From Candidatus Hydrogenedentota bacterium (lineage in GTDB: Bacteria > Hydrogenedentota > Hydrogenedentia > Hydrogenedentales > Hydrogenedentaceae): a stretch of 64,000 bases of DNA. The stretch's first letter is position 1; each line of letters starts with the position of its first letter. Both the position numbers and the translations under genes were made by a program. The DNA lies in the NCBI GenBank assembly GCA_026415215.1, contig JAOAHN010000084.1:1-64000 (forward strand). The letters run 5' to 3'. The notes beneath the pieces were generated by a model that was not told the DNA's origin, made no database searches, and saw only the letters and a program-made list of their open reading frames with translations. Below are positions 53,789 to 62,346 of this stretch, in pieces.

Positions 53789-55240
53789 TTGTCCTTATTG
53801 AGAAATATTTATACTAATAGAGCGGTTAGATTTGTTTCTGTTTTTATATTTGTAGTGGTCTCTTTGTTAACTGCATATAGGTATCTGATGAACACGTATC
53901 TTAATGATGTATATCTGTATTCACTTGCGAAATCCACTGCGTGGGTATTGTCAATAATCGGTGATAAAGTGGAATTGGAAGGGAGCGTTGTGGATAGTCC
54001 TAAGGAGGTTCGAGCGTGGCTTTCGGCATGGGCGAGAGGGGCTGATAAACCTAATGAGGACGATTTTAAGAGAGTGAGCGATAGTCCCCTTACTCCTTGG
54101 GAACAGTGGAGCTACCGGTCACAAAGGGCGAGGAAGCATCATCTACAAACAAAGTTAGGTCCTCGCGTGTCTTTTACTCTTAAATATGGTCTCTATCAAA
54201 GAATAAGTTTATTAGAAAACGAAATAGAGAGAGTTAAGGCCTCGAATTTATCAGATGTAGAAAAGGCGAGCATAATAGCAAAGTATAATACTCAACTTGT
54301 TGAGCTACAGAGTAGGTACCAAGAAGTTGTAAAGGATCCTAAAGCCAAATCTGAGGCAATAGGCAAAGTTTTCCCATTTGTGATAATCTCAGAGTGTGGA
54401 GCTGTAGAAATAATGGCTATTTTTCTGGCTGGGGTGATAGCATTTCCCACTACCTTTGGAAGAAAACTTTTGGGTGCAGTAGTAGGTATTCCACTAATGT
54501 ATATAGTTAATGTTTTCCGACTTTCATTTTTAGGAGTGGTTGGTGCTCTTACTGCTGGAGGGATGTGGTTTGAGTTTTTACATTACTATGTGTGGCAAGC
54601 GGTCTACATTGTGTTTGTAGTAGCGGTATGGTTAGCATGGATTGAGTTTATAGTTTTCGGAGTGACAGAGGAAGGTAGTGTGTGGGAAAGAGTGAAGAAG
54701 TTTTTCTCATCAAGAGCAGTTATGCCACTTTTTCGGACGGTTTGGTTTTGTGTTAAATTTTTAATTGTGGTGATTCCTCTTGTTTGTTTGTGGTGGAGTT
54801 TGATCCCAGTATACGGGTGGCTATTAGTTCAGATTTCAGGTTGGATATTAAAATATGTTATGAGTGTACCGATTTTAGCAGGGGGAATTAGAAGTGAGGG
54901 TTTTCTCAATACTGCCTCTACAATTTACTTTGTAATTGAGGGGTATGAATTTGAAAAGGCGTCTCCAATTGCGCTTCTGGTAACTAATTTACCGCCTTTT
55001 ATATCTTTAATGTTCATTACTAAGATGAAGTTAAGAACCAAATTAATAAGAAGCTTGATTGGTACTGGAATTATAACATTGGGACACATTTTATTTATAG
55101 TGATAGTTCTAAAATATCAAGAGGTGCTGAAGGAATATAGTGAACTTCCTATTGCGGTTATACAGTTCTATTTGACAATGCCTTTTATGCTTTGGATTAC
55201 TATGGTTTTTAGAGAACTTTTCCCAGGAAGAAATGTTTAG
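53789..55240 (+). CDS. Exosortase/archaeosortase-family transpeptidase-like membrane protein
   Basis: Exosortases process proteins bearing a C-terminal PEP-CTERM-type sorting tail at the inner membrane. The 483-residue protein has an N-terminal membrane helix, then a soluble segment of about 150 residues with a coiled coil (residues about 130-200), then 8-9 membrane helices. The catalytic set is visible: Cys 203 in ISECGAVEIMAIFLAGVIAFP, Arg 244 in VNVFRLSFLG, and His 265 in EFLHYYVWQ. A TTG start follows AAAGGGG. The soluble insert before the Cys helix is longer than in standard family members. No gene carrying a recognised sorting tail was found in the window, and the neighbour is gatC. Confidence 0.8.
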   Translation: MSLLRNIYTNRAVRFVSVFIFVVVSLLTAYRYLMNTYLNDVYLYSLAKSTAWVLSIIGDKVELEGSVVDSPKEVRAWLSAWARGADKPNEDDFKRVSDSPLTPWEQWSYRSQRARKHHLQTKLGPRVSFTLKYGLYQRISLLENEIERVKASNLSDVEKASIIAKYNTQLVELQSRYQEVVKDPKAKSEAIGKVFPFVIISECGAVEIMAIFLAGVIAFPTTFGRKLLGAVVGIPLMYIVNVFRLSFLGVVGALTAGGMWFEFLHYYVWQAVYIVFVVAVWLAWIEFIVFGVTEEGSVWERVKKFFSSRAVMPLFRTVWFCVKFLIVVIPLVCLWWSLIPVYGWLLVQISGWILKYVMSVPILAGGIRSEGFLNTASTIYFVIEGYEFEKASPIALLVTNLPPFISLMFITKMKLRTKLIRSLIGTGIITLGHILFIVIVLKYQEVLKEYSELPIAVIQFYLTMPFMLWITMVFRELFPGRNV

Positions 55241-55380
55241 GTTGATTGTAAGAGGCCAATGATTATGGAATGATTAGTAAGATTACTTGAGCAGGGCAGA
55301 TGTTTGCTCTTCGAAGTAGGAGAAAGAACTGTGGTATTCTTTACTTTGGTGTTGAAAAATTGTCGGAGGAGTAAGATTAT

Positions 55381-55686
55381 ATGTCCCAAGAGAAGAAGAT
55401 AACGATTGAGGAAATTTATCACATAGCAGAATTAGCTAATTTATATCTCACGGAGGAGAAAGCCAAAGCTCTTGCGGTAGATCTGTCTGAAATTCTTGAA
55501 TATGTGGAAAAGTTGAAGGAATTGAACACAGATGGTATTGAGCCTATGATGCATGCGGTTCCACTTCAAAATGTTTTTAGAGAAGATAAAGTAAAAGAGG
55601 GCATATTTCGGGAGGATGCCTTTAGATGTGCTCCTTTGCATGATGGGGAATATTTTCTTGTTCCAAGGATATTGGAGGTAGATTGA
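55381..55686 (+). CDS. gatC: Asp/Glu-tRNA amidotransferase subunit C
   Basis: GatC stabilises the GatAB complex that converts Glu-tRNA-Gln or Asp-tRNA-Asn to the amidated form. The 101-residue protein shows the family layout: ITIEEIYHIAELANLYLTEEKA, EILEYVEKLKELNTDGIEPMMHAVPLQNVFREDKVKEG and a late segment ending FLVPRILEVD. AGGAGTAAG lies just before the ATG. The end overlaps the longer TTG start of gatA; with the chosen ATG start the genes are two bases apart. Confidence 0.94.
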   Translation: MSQEKKITIEEIYHIAELANLYLTEEKAKALAVDLSEILEYVEKLKELNTDGIEPMMHAVPLQNVFREDKVKEGIFREDAFRCAPLHDGEYFLVPRILEVD

Positions 55687-55688
55687 AT

Positions 55689-57161
55689 ATGAGTAAAGGT
55701 TGGTGGCAGAAATCTGCAAAAGAAATAGTTGAGAGCGTAAAGAAAAAAGAAGTTTCGCCAGTCGAAATAGTTGAAGATTTTCTTGGAAGACTGTATGAAG
55801 TGGATAAGAAATTAGATGCGTTTACTCAAATATGGGAAGGCTATGCTATTCAGAAGGCGAGAGAATTAGAGGATAAGATAGTTAAGGGGGAAAGTTTAGG
55901 CAAGTTAGCCGGAGTGCCTGTTTCTATAAAAGAAGTTATATGTACGAGAGAAGGTTTTACAACTTGTGCGTCTAAAATCCTTGCAGGGTACAGAAGTCCC
56001 TTTGATGCCACGGTTATAGAAAAGATGAGACAAGAAGATGCAGTATTCATTGGCAAGGTTAATATGGATGAATTCGCTATGGGTTCTTCAACCGAAAATA
56101 GCGGATTGAAGCTTACAAGGAATCCTTGGAATTTGGAATGTGTTCCTGGCGGATCAAGTGGAGGATCTGCTTCTGCTGTAGCAGGAAGGGAATGTGTTAT
56201 ATCTTTGGGAAGTGATACGGGAGGGTCAATAAGACAACCTGCATCTTTTTGTGGTTGTGTAGGTTTAAAACCTACATACGGAAGAGTATCGCGCTATGGT
56301 TTAGTTGCTTTTGCCTCTTCTTTGGACCAGATAGGACCTCTTGCGAATAGTGTATATGACTGTGCCTTAGCATTTGAGGTAATCGCAGGTAAGGATCCAA
56401 AAGATTCCACATCTGTGGATTTACCTCTGGGAGATATTTTAATTCAATTAGAGAGTCTAAAAGACTTAGAGGGGATTAGAGTGGGACTACCCAAGGAATA
56501 TTTTTCTGGTGGGTTGAATGAAGAAGTAAAAAAGTTGGTTTTTAATGTGGTAGAAGTTCTGAAGAGGCAGGGATCTGAGGTTGTTGAGATATCTTTACCT
56601 CACACTGAATATGCGGTGGCTACTTATTATATTATCTGCACTGCTGAAGCGAGTGCGAATTTGGCAAGGTTCGATGGGGTGAGATATGGATTTAGACACC
56701 CTGAAGTTGAAGATGTGATAGAGATGTATAAGAAATCTAGGAGTGAGGGTTTCGGTCCTGAAGTTCAAAGAAGGATATTATTGGGCACTTATGTATTATC
56801 AAGCGGATATTACGATGCTTATTATTTGAAGGCACAAAAGGTAAGAAGACTTATTACGAAGGACTTTGAAGAGGCGTTTAAGGTATGTGATATTATAGTT
56901 ACACCTACATCCCCGACACCTGCTTTCAGGTTCGGAGAAAAAACAAAAAATCCGCTCGAGATGTATCTTAGTGACATATATACCATCTCTGTTAATTTGT
57001 CTGCTTTGCCTGCCATCTCCGTTCCTTGTGGTTTTACAAAAGATGGCTTACCTATTGGAGTGCAATTCATAGGCAAACATTTTGACGAGGTTACTTTATT
57101 GAAAGTGGCTCATTCATACGAAATAAATAGGGGTTTCAATGTAGGAGTGCCACCTGTATAG
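55689..57161 (+). CDS. gatA: Glutamyl-/aspartyl-tRNA amidotransferase subunit A
   Basis: GatA is the glutaminase that supplies ammonia to GatB. The ATG at 55689 is about ten bases after GGAGGT; a TTG at 55683 is an alternative. The 490-residue protein has the amidase signature GVPVSIKEVICTREG (Lys), GSSTENSGLKLTRNPWNLECVPGGSSGGSASAVAGRECVISLGSDTGGSIRQPASFCG, giving the Ser-cisSer-Lys triad, and AFRFGEKTKNPLEMY late. It is in the gatCAB order, with gatB 22 bases downstream. Confidence 0.96.
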   Translation: MSKGWWQKSAKEIVESVKKKEVSPVEIVEDFLGRLYEVDKKLDAFTQIWEGYAIQKARELEDKIVKGESLGKLAGVPVSIKEVICTREGFTTCASKILAGYRSPFDATVIEKMRQEDAVFIGKVNMDEFAMGSSTENSGLKLTRNPWNLECVPGGSSGGSASAVAGRECVISLGSDTGGSIRQPASFCGCVGLKPTYGRVSRYGLVAFASSLDQIGPLANSVYDCALAFEVIAGKDPKDSTSVDLPLGDILIQLESLKDLEGIRVGLPKEYFSGGLNEEVKKLVFNVVEVLKRQGSEVVEISLPHTEYAVATYYIICTAEASANLARFDGVRYGFRHPEVEDVIEMYKKSRSEGFGPEVQRRILLGTYVLSSGYYDAYYLKAQKVRRLITKDFEEAFKVCDIIVTPTSPTPAFRFGEKTKNPLEMYLSDIYTISVNLSALPAISVPCGFTKDGLPIGVQFIGKHFDEVTLLKVAHSYEINRGFNVGVPPV

Positions 57162-57183
57162 TAGAATTTGTGAGGAAGTTAAT

Positions 57184-58617
57184 ATGGAGTATGAAGCTGT
57201 AATTGGAATGGAAGTGCATGTTGAGATAAATACTCAATCAAAGGCGTTTTGCTCTTGTAGCACTAATTTTCATGCAGAACCGAACACACAGGTTTGTCCT
57301 GTATGTTTAGGTATGCCGGGAGTCCTACCAGTTCTTAATAAAGAATTTGTAAATAAGGCGATAATGGTAGGGTTGGCTCTTAATTGTGGAATAGCGGAAT
57401 GGTCGAAGATGGATAGGAAAAATTACTTCTATCCTGACCTTCCCAAAAATTATCAAATAAGTCAATATGATTTGCCCTTGTGTAGAGAAGGTTATTTGGA
57501 TATAGAAGTTGGTGAAGGAAGTAAGAGGATAAGGATAATAAGGGCTCATTTAGAGGAAGATACAGCGAGAAATACCCACGGGTTAGGTGGTGGGTATAGT
57601 GGAGTGGACTTTAATAGAAGTGGTGTACCACTATTGGAAATTGTCACATATCCTGATTTGAACTCTTCTGAAGAAGTTTTTGTATTCCTGAATGAGTTGA
57701 AACTGCTCCTTGAATATCTCGAAGTTAGTGATTGTAATATGGAAGAAGGTTCGCTTCGTGCTGAAGCAAATGTGAGCGTGAGACCGAAAGGTTCCACCAA
57801 GCTTGGAGTGAAGACAGAGATTAAAAATGTGGCTTCTTTCAGTGGTGTGGTGAAGGCTATAGATTATGAAGTTAGGAGACAAATAGAAGTTATTGAATCT
57901 GGCGGGGTGGTAGTCCAGGAAACGAGAGGATGGGATCCAGATAGGGGTATTACTTTTTCTCAGAGGCAGAAGGAGTCTGCACATGATTACAGATATTTTC
58001 CGGAACCTGACTTAGTGCCAATAGCAGTTACAGAGGATTGGAAAGCGGAAATCAAAGCGAGAATGCCAGAATTGCCTCAATTAAGAAGAAAGCGTTTTCA
58101 ATCTCAGTATGGTTTGTCAGAGTATGATTCAAGAGTACTTACATCCGCGCGGGCTATGGCTGATTATTATGAGGATGTAGTGGGGTATGGAATAGATCCG
58201 AAGCAAGCGGCGAATTGGGTTCAGGTTGAGCTTCAATCAGTTCTTGCTTATGAAAATATTGGGATTAAAGACTCTCCTGTTAAGCCCTGTGATTTGGCAG
58301 AGCTTATTAGTTTAGTGAGGGATAATATAATAAGTGGTAAAATTGCAAAGGAAGTTTTAAGAAAAATGTTTGCATACAGAAAGAGGGCTTCGGATATTAT
58401 AAAAGAAGAGGGTTTGGTCCAAATATCTGATGACGATTACATAAGAGGCATAGTAAAGGATATATTGCAAACAAATATTAACCAGGTCGAACAATATAAA
58501 GCAGGGAAAACAAAAGTATTCGGATTTTTTGTAGGACAGATTATGCAAAGAACGCAGGGAAAGGCCAATCCGAAGTTAGTTAATGAAATTTTGAAAGAGG
58601 AATTGGAGAAATTATAG
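57184..58617 (+). CDS. gatB: Glutamyl-/aspartyl-tRNA amidotransferase subunit B
   Basis: GatB binds the mischarged tRNA and performs phosphorylation and amidation. The 477-residue protein starts YEAVIGMEVHVEINTQSKAFCSCS, with C-x-C and C-x2-C zinc ligands (CSCS, CPVCLGMPG). KNYFYPDLPKNYQISQYDLP, HLEEDTARN, DFNRSGVPLLEIVTYPD and EGSLRAEANVSVRPKGS are all family hallmarks. The C-terminal helical YqeY-like domain follows. It forms one operon with gatC and gatA; together they imply that the organism makes Gln-tRNA-Gln and/or Asn-tRNA-Asn by transamidation. Confidence 0.97.
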   Translation: MEYEAVIGMEVHVEINTQSKAFCSCSTNFHAEPNTQVCPVCLGMPGVLPVLNKEFVNKAIMVGLALNCGIAEWSKMDRKNYFYPDLPKNYQISQYDLPLCREGYLDIEVGEGSKRIRIIRAHLEEDTARNTHGLGGGYSGVDFNRSGVPLLEIVTYPDLNSSEEVFVFLNELKLLLEYLEVSDCNMEEGSLRAEANVSVRPKGSTKLGVKTEIKNVASFSGVVKAIDYEVRRQIEVIESGGVVVQETRGWDPDRGITFSQRQKESAHDYRYFPEPDLVPIAVTEDWKAEIKARMPELPQLRRKRFQSQYGLSEYDSRVLTSARAMADYYEDVVGYGIDPKQAANWVQVELQSVLAYENIGIKDSPVKPCDLAELISLVRDNIISGKIAKEVLRKMFAYRKRASDIIKEEGLVQISDDDYIRGIVKDILQTNINQVEQYKAGKTKVFGFFVGQIMQRTQGKANPKLVNEILKEELEKL

Positions 58618-58633
58618 AGAGGAGGTAATCCTT

Positions 58634-59056
58634 GTGAGGAAGAAAGCTTCGGCAGTTAGCCAAACGAGAAAAAAGAGGAGGAGACTCTCCTCACTGAGTA
58701 TAGTGAAGACAATAGTAAAAGTAGCTTTCGAAAAGAAGGCTAAGGATATAAAAGCATATAATCTGGAAGGATTAACCTTAATTGCTGATTGTTTTGTTTT
58801 ATGTACAGTGATGAGTGAACCTCAGCAAAAAGCCGTGTTTAACGCGGTTTATGAAGAGTTAAAGGAAAAGGGTATAGTGCCAGTATCCACGGAGGGGGCA
58901 TTTCAAGATAACTGGATGGTGATGGATTATGGAGCAGTGGTGTTTCATATATTTAGGGCGAAGGCTCGTGAATATTATGATTTAGATGGTATGTGGGGTG
59001 ATGCTCCGCTTATAAGTTTGAAATTAGAGGAAGATAAAAGGGAGAATAGTGAGTGA
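58634..59056 (+). CDS. rsfS: Ribosomal silencing factor RsfS
   Basis: RsfS binds ribosomal protein L14 and blocks 30S-50S joining during starvation. The 140-residue protein has a 20-residue basic N-terminal extension (MRKKASAVSQTRKKRRR), then the Oligomerisation/silencing domain with AFEKKAKDIKAYNLEGLTLIADCFVLCT and NWMVMDYGAVVFHIF.AKAREYYDLDGMWGDAP. The start is a GTG after AGAGGAGG. It lies 16 bases after gatB and 11 bases before the kinase gene. Confidence 0.92.
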   Translation: MRKKASAVSQTRKKRRRLSSLSIVKTIVKVAFEKKAKDIKAYNLEGLTLIADCFVLCTVMSEPQQKAVFNAVYEELKEKGIVPVSTEGAFQDNWMVMDYGAVVFHIFRAKAREYYDLDGMWGDAPLISLKLEEDKRENSE

Positions 59057-59067
59057 GGTGTTAAACT

Positions 59068-59910
59068 ATGCCAGAAGCTAACTATGTCCCTGATAAATCT
59101 CAGTTATATAACTATAAACTTGTGAAAGTTCTCGGTCAGGGAGGAACTGGGACAGTCTACCAGGCTATTGATACCACTAAAGGTATGGCAGTGGCAATAA
59201 AACTTTTCAGAGAGAATTTTTTCCGAAATAGACTTCACTTAATGGATTTAGCCCAAAATGTTAAGAAATTTAAGAAAATAAATCATTACCACCTTGTGCA
59301 GATATTTGATTTTATAGATGGCGATGAAGGTAAATGTATGGTGATGGAGTTGATAGATGGACCTAATTTGAAATGGTATTTGGCCAATAGGGCTTGGAAT
59401 CTGCAAGAACGAGTCAATATTGTTTTGCAAATATGTTTAGGTTTGCAATTCCTCCACGATAATGGTTTTGTCCACCACGACTTTAAACCCGCAAATGTTT
59501 TATTTACGCGGAGGGGCATAGTGAAGATAGTAGATTATTCTTTATTTGGCAATAACTTTATCCTTGAGTTATTGGATAGAAATATTACTCAGCAAATCAC
59601 TCCTATGTTTGTTGCGCCAGAAATTATTAGGGGTGAACGCGCTACCCCTAAATCAGACCTATACTCTCTTGGAATTACCATGTATATAATGTTTACGGAG
59701 AAGTTGCCTTTTCCTGTAGATAATTTGCAACAACTCTATTATTGCCATGTTAATGTTATGCCTGAACATCCCACTAATGTAAATCAGAAGTGTCCTCTTG
59801 CTCTGGGTGATATAATTATGAGACTACTTGCAAAAAAGCCCGAGAACCGATTTAAAGATTGTGATGAGTTGAGGGTTGCTCTCTCTACAGTTACGAGAAG
59901 TAGAATTTAA
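59068..59910 (+). CDS. Eukaryotic-like Ser/Thr protein kinase with atypical motifs
   Basis: The 280-residue cytoplasmic protein consists only of a Hanks-type kinase domain. The glycine loop is GQGGTGTVYQA (about 23-33), Lys 45 is in VAIKLF, and the catalytic loop is HHDFKPANVLF (about 136-146), with His in place of the usual Arg of HRD but Asp and Asn kept. The magnesium motif is DYS instead of DFG (about 156). APEIIRGERATPKSDLYSLGITMY is the P+1/F-helix region. No transmembrane or sensor domain follows. The residues for ATP binding remain, so it may be active. Its stop directly abuts the stop of the opposite-strand small gene. Confidence 0.9.
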   Translation: MPEANYVPDKSQLYNYKLVKVLGQGGTGTVYQAIDTTKGMAVAIKLFRENFFRNRLHLMDLAQNVKKFKKINHYHLVQIFDFIDGDEGKCMVMELIDGPNLKWYLANRAWNLQERVNIVLQICLGLQFLHDNGFVHHDFKPANVLFTRRGIVKIVDYSLFGNNFILELLDRNITQQITPMFVAPEIIRGERATPKSDLYSLGITMYIMFTEKLPFPVDNLQQLYYCHVNVMPEHPTNVNQKCPLALGDIIMRLLAKKPENRFKDCDELRVALSTVTRSRI

Positions 59911-60123
59911 TTAGACGCCTGGGAGGGTTGTTCCTGTGGTGGTTGTTTCTGTTGTTTCGGTGGTTTCTCCCGTGGGACCTGTAGCTTTCCAAGGGGCTTG
60001 TCTTGGAATAAGAAGGAGTCTATCAATTATATCTGAAGTAGCTTGAAGTTTTATCTGAAAATTGCTCACTTGAGCTTTAGGGGGAAGATAAGTCATTTTT
60101 TTTATGTGTTGTTTCTTATTCAT
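59911..60123 (-). CDS. 70-residue small protein with HxKxxTYxP-type N-terminus and Thr/Glu-rich tail
   Basis: The ATG at 60123, eight bases after GAGGGT, is preferred to an earlier ATG at 60138. The N-terminus MNKKQHIKKMTYLPPK is basic and matches those of the genes at 60141 and 48902. The middle SNFQIKLQATSDIIDRLLLIP is a helical stretch that also aligns with its neighbour (SNF...K...DII). The last 23 residues are low complexity (TGPTGETTETTETTTTG). It follows the next small gene by 17 bases, so the two are co-transcribed. No known family. Confidence 0.65.
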   Translation of the reverse strand: MNKKQHIKKMTYLPPKAQVSNFQIKLQATSDIIDRLLLIPRQAPWKATGPTGETTETTETTTTGTTLPGV

Positions 60124-60140
60124 GGTATATACCCTCATTA

Positions 60141-60293
60141 TTAATATTTATTCCTTGTCATTATGAAAGCAAACTCGATAATTTGGTCAGTAAGTTTTAC
60201 GAGAAAGTTTTTCCATGCTTCAAAGTTACTGCCTGCACCTATAATATCCTGCATCTTTGTAGGTTTTAGAGTTATTCTTTTAGTATGTTTCAT
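60141..60293 (-). CDS. 50-residue small protein with HxKxxTLxP-type N-terminus
   Basis: A strong ribosome-binding site (ATGAGGAG) lies eight bases before the ATG. The sequence starts MKHTKRITLKPTK and continues with SNFEAWKNFLVKLTDQIIEFAFIM, probably one amphipathic helix. It is the first of a tandem pair with the 70-residue protein. The first ten residues match those of the 48902 peptide at six positions by identity or conservative change. Function unknown. Confidence 0.65.
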   Translation of the reverse strand: MKHTKRITLKPTKMQDIIGAGSNFEAWKNFLVKLTDQIIEFAFIMTRNKY

Positions 60294-60471
60294 GAGAAAC
60301 TCCTCATTGTGATAATTCTTTACACACTATTATTTTTAGCAAAAAACTATAAAATTGTCAAGTTTTTTATTATTCTATCAGAGTGAAGCTCATTTTTAAA
60401 GTAAATCTTGCGATATGTTTGGATTAAAAAATAAAATTTTGATAGGGTAAGGTATGGAGATTTTTAAATTT

Positions 60472-61254
60472 TCAATCAGTTTTTCTCTGGAGGTCCCAAA
60501 GTTTTGCGTACTTAAGGAAAACGGAAAAAGCTGAAAGTCCGCATAATACAATACCGTGATAACCATCGAGGAAACCATGCTTAATAAAATACATCTTTAT
60601 GAACCTTAAAAATGGGCGAAGTGTGAGGTCATACCAGTGGGCTTTTTTTCCTCTTTCTAAAGCATCTTCCGCACCCCATGTAGTGAAACGGTGTGCAGTT
60701 TTTATAAATTCATCAAAATTGCGGTATGTATCGTGGTACATTATCTCATGGATATATCCTACCTCACCATCTACTATTATATGACTGTGAACTCTTTGTT
60801 TTTTATACCTCCCTTTTTTAGTTCTAAATAATCTCAAGTTATAGTCTTTATGCCAACCACAGTGTTTTATAAGTTTTCCGAAAAAGTATGACATTCTTTT
60901 AATGTAATATCCATCAAGACTATTGGGACTTTTTATAATAGATTTTATTCTCTCGGCGAGTTCAGGTGACACCCACTCATCTGCGTCAAGTACAAGAGTC
61001 CATTCTGTTTCTATTTGAGGTATAGCCCAGTTTCTTTGTTCCGCTGCATTTATATATTCGTGCACTACTACATGTGAGGTGTATTTTTTAGCTACTTCGG
61101 TGGAACCGTCATTGGTGTTGGGGTCCACGACACAGAATATATCATCCGCCCAGAGGACACTTTCGAGACAACGGGGAAGTCTGTCTCCCGCGTTAGGGAC
61201 AAGGGTAAGTACAGTAATTCCAGGCTTCAATATTTTTTCCTCGACATTGCTCAT
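60472..61254 (-). CDS. Glycosyltransferase family 2, WaaE/KdtX-like
   Basis: The 260-residue GT-A enzyme has PGITVLTLVPNAGDRLPRCLESVLWADDIFCVV, a D-x-N-T-x-D element (DPNTNDGSTEVAKKYT), the DxD-like VLDADEWVSPEL metal site (about residues 87-97), and the acceptor half FGKLIKHCGWHKDYNLRLFRTKKGRY. These match LPS core glucosyltransferase WaaE and relatives. It follows the GT4 gene 61258-62346 by three bases, in a three-glycosyltransferase run likely building LPS core or another surface glycan. Confidence 0.9.
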   Translation of the reverse strand: MSNVEEKILKPGITVLTLVPNAGDRLPRCLESVLWADDIFCVVDPNTNDGSTEVAKKYTSHVVVHEYINAAEQRNWAIPQIETEWTLVLDADEWVSPELAERIKSIIKSPNSLDGYYIKRMSYFFGKLIKHCGWHKDYNLRLFRTKKGRYKKQRVHSHIIVDGEVGYIHEIMYHDTYRNFDEFIKTAHRFTTWGAEDALERGKKAHWYDLTLRPFLRFIKMYFIKHGFLDGYHGIVLCGLSAFSVFLKYAKLWDLQRKTD

Positions 61255-61257
61255 ATT

Positions 61258-62346
61258 TTAATTTTGCCCTATAACTTCTTCATACACCTCAATGGTTTCC
61301 TTTATCATTCGTTCAACAGAAAAATTTTCTTCCACATGTTTTCTTCCTTCATTAGCAAATCGGAGTGCTTCTTCGGGATGTTGAAGGATATATAGAATGC
61401 TCGCAGCAAGCATTTCGGGGTTACGAGGTGGAAGCAATAATCCGGTCGTTTCATTAATTACCATTTCAGATATTCCTCCAGCATCTGTCGCTATTACCGG
61501 TTTCTTAGAGGCGAGTGCTTCAAGGACAGATGTGCCTAATCCCTCAGACCAACTTGAGGATACATATATGTCTATAGATTTCATTATTTTGGGCACATCC
61601 TTTCTATGCCCAAGCAGTCTTACTTTATTTTCTACTCCTAAGATTTTAATTTCTTTTTCTATATTTTTTCGAAGGGGTCCATCTCCTGCTATTAAAAGAA
61701 ATAGATTGTTTTGATTTTTATTTGCTAAATAGAAAGCTTTAATAAGTGTTAAGTGGTCTTTATGGTCCACAAGTGCACCAGCATTGAATAAAATAACTTT
61801 ATCAGGAGGTATTCCTAATTCCTCTCTTGAATAGGGCTGTACATTTAATTCATCAAGGTTGATGGAACTCCTGACTACCTTTATTTTTTCTTTTGGTATG
61901 TTGTGTTCTAAAAGCGTCTTAGCAACATAAAATGAAACAGGTAAGATAGCATCAGCGTTAAGATATTTCCAACGGGAAAATATATTTTTACTCGGGGGAA
62001 AACTGACTCTTCGTGAAACAATTATCTTGACAGGAGCTTTGAAAAATCTCTTTGCAATAACTGCTATTGAGTGAGCATGGCTTGTATGTGCATGTATAAT
62101 ATCCACGCTATGGGCTTTACACGCTTTGGCTACTTCTCGTGCTGAAATAAAATCGAGTTCTGATGATAGAGGAAGGGTAAAAACATTCACATTTTGCAGT
62201 TTTTGTAATTTTTCTATAAATGGAGTGTTTTTCTTGCCCGCGACAGATACCCTAATTTTTTTAGAGAGTAGCCCTTCTATTAGCCATAGGGCTTGTTGTT
62301 CTCCACCTCTCCAGGTTATTTGTTCGTCAATGTGTAGAATGTGCAT
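61258..62346 (-). CDS. Glycosyltransferase family 4
   Basis: The 362-residue GT-B enzyme starts MHILHIDEQITWRGGEQQALWLIEGL, then DIIHAHTSHAHSIAVIAKRF, ILPVSFYVAKTLLEHNIPKEKIKVVRSSINLDEL and the donor-binding half GDGPLRKNIEKEIK, VRLLGHRKDVP and SSSWSEGLGTSVLEALASKKPVIATDAGGISEMV, which has the E-x7-E signature. It overlaps the downstream-encoded neighbour (62327 start region) by 20 bases and precedes the GT2 gene. Acceptor unknown; a lipid-linked or LPS sugar is likely. Confidence 0.92.
   Translation of the reverse strand: MHILHIDEQITWRGGEQQALWLIEGLLSKKIRVSVAGKKNTPFIEKLQKLQNVNVFTLPLSSELDFISAREVAKACKAHSVDIIHAHTSHAHSIAVIAKRFFKAPVKIIVSRRVSFPPSKNIFSRWKYLNADAILPVSFYVAKTLLEHNIPKEKIKVVRSSINLDELNVQPYSREELGIPPDKVILFNAGALVDHKDHLTLIKAFYLANKNQNNLFLLIAGDGPLRKNIEKEIKILGVENKVRLLGHRKDVPKIMKSIDIYVSSSWSEGLGTSVLEALASKKPVIATDAGGISEMVINETTGLLLPPRNPEMLAASILYILQHPEEALRFANEGRKHVEENFSVERMIKETIEVYEEVIGQN

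Noticed and set aside
59911..60293. Toxin-antitoxin or bacteriocin identity for the tandem small genes
   Set aside because: No toxin or antitoxin motif, no double-glycine leader, no nearby peptidase-transporter; the pair is better left as unknown.
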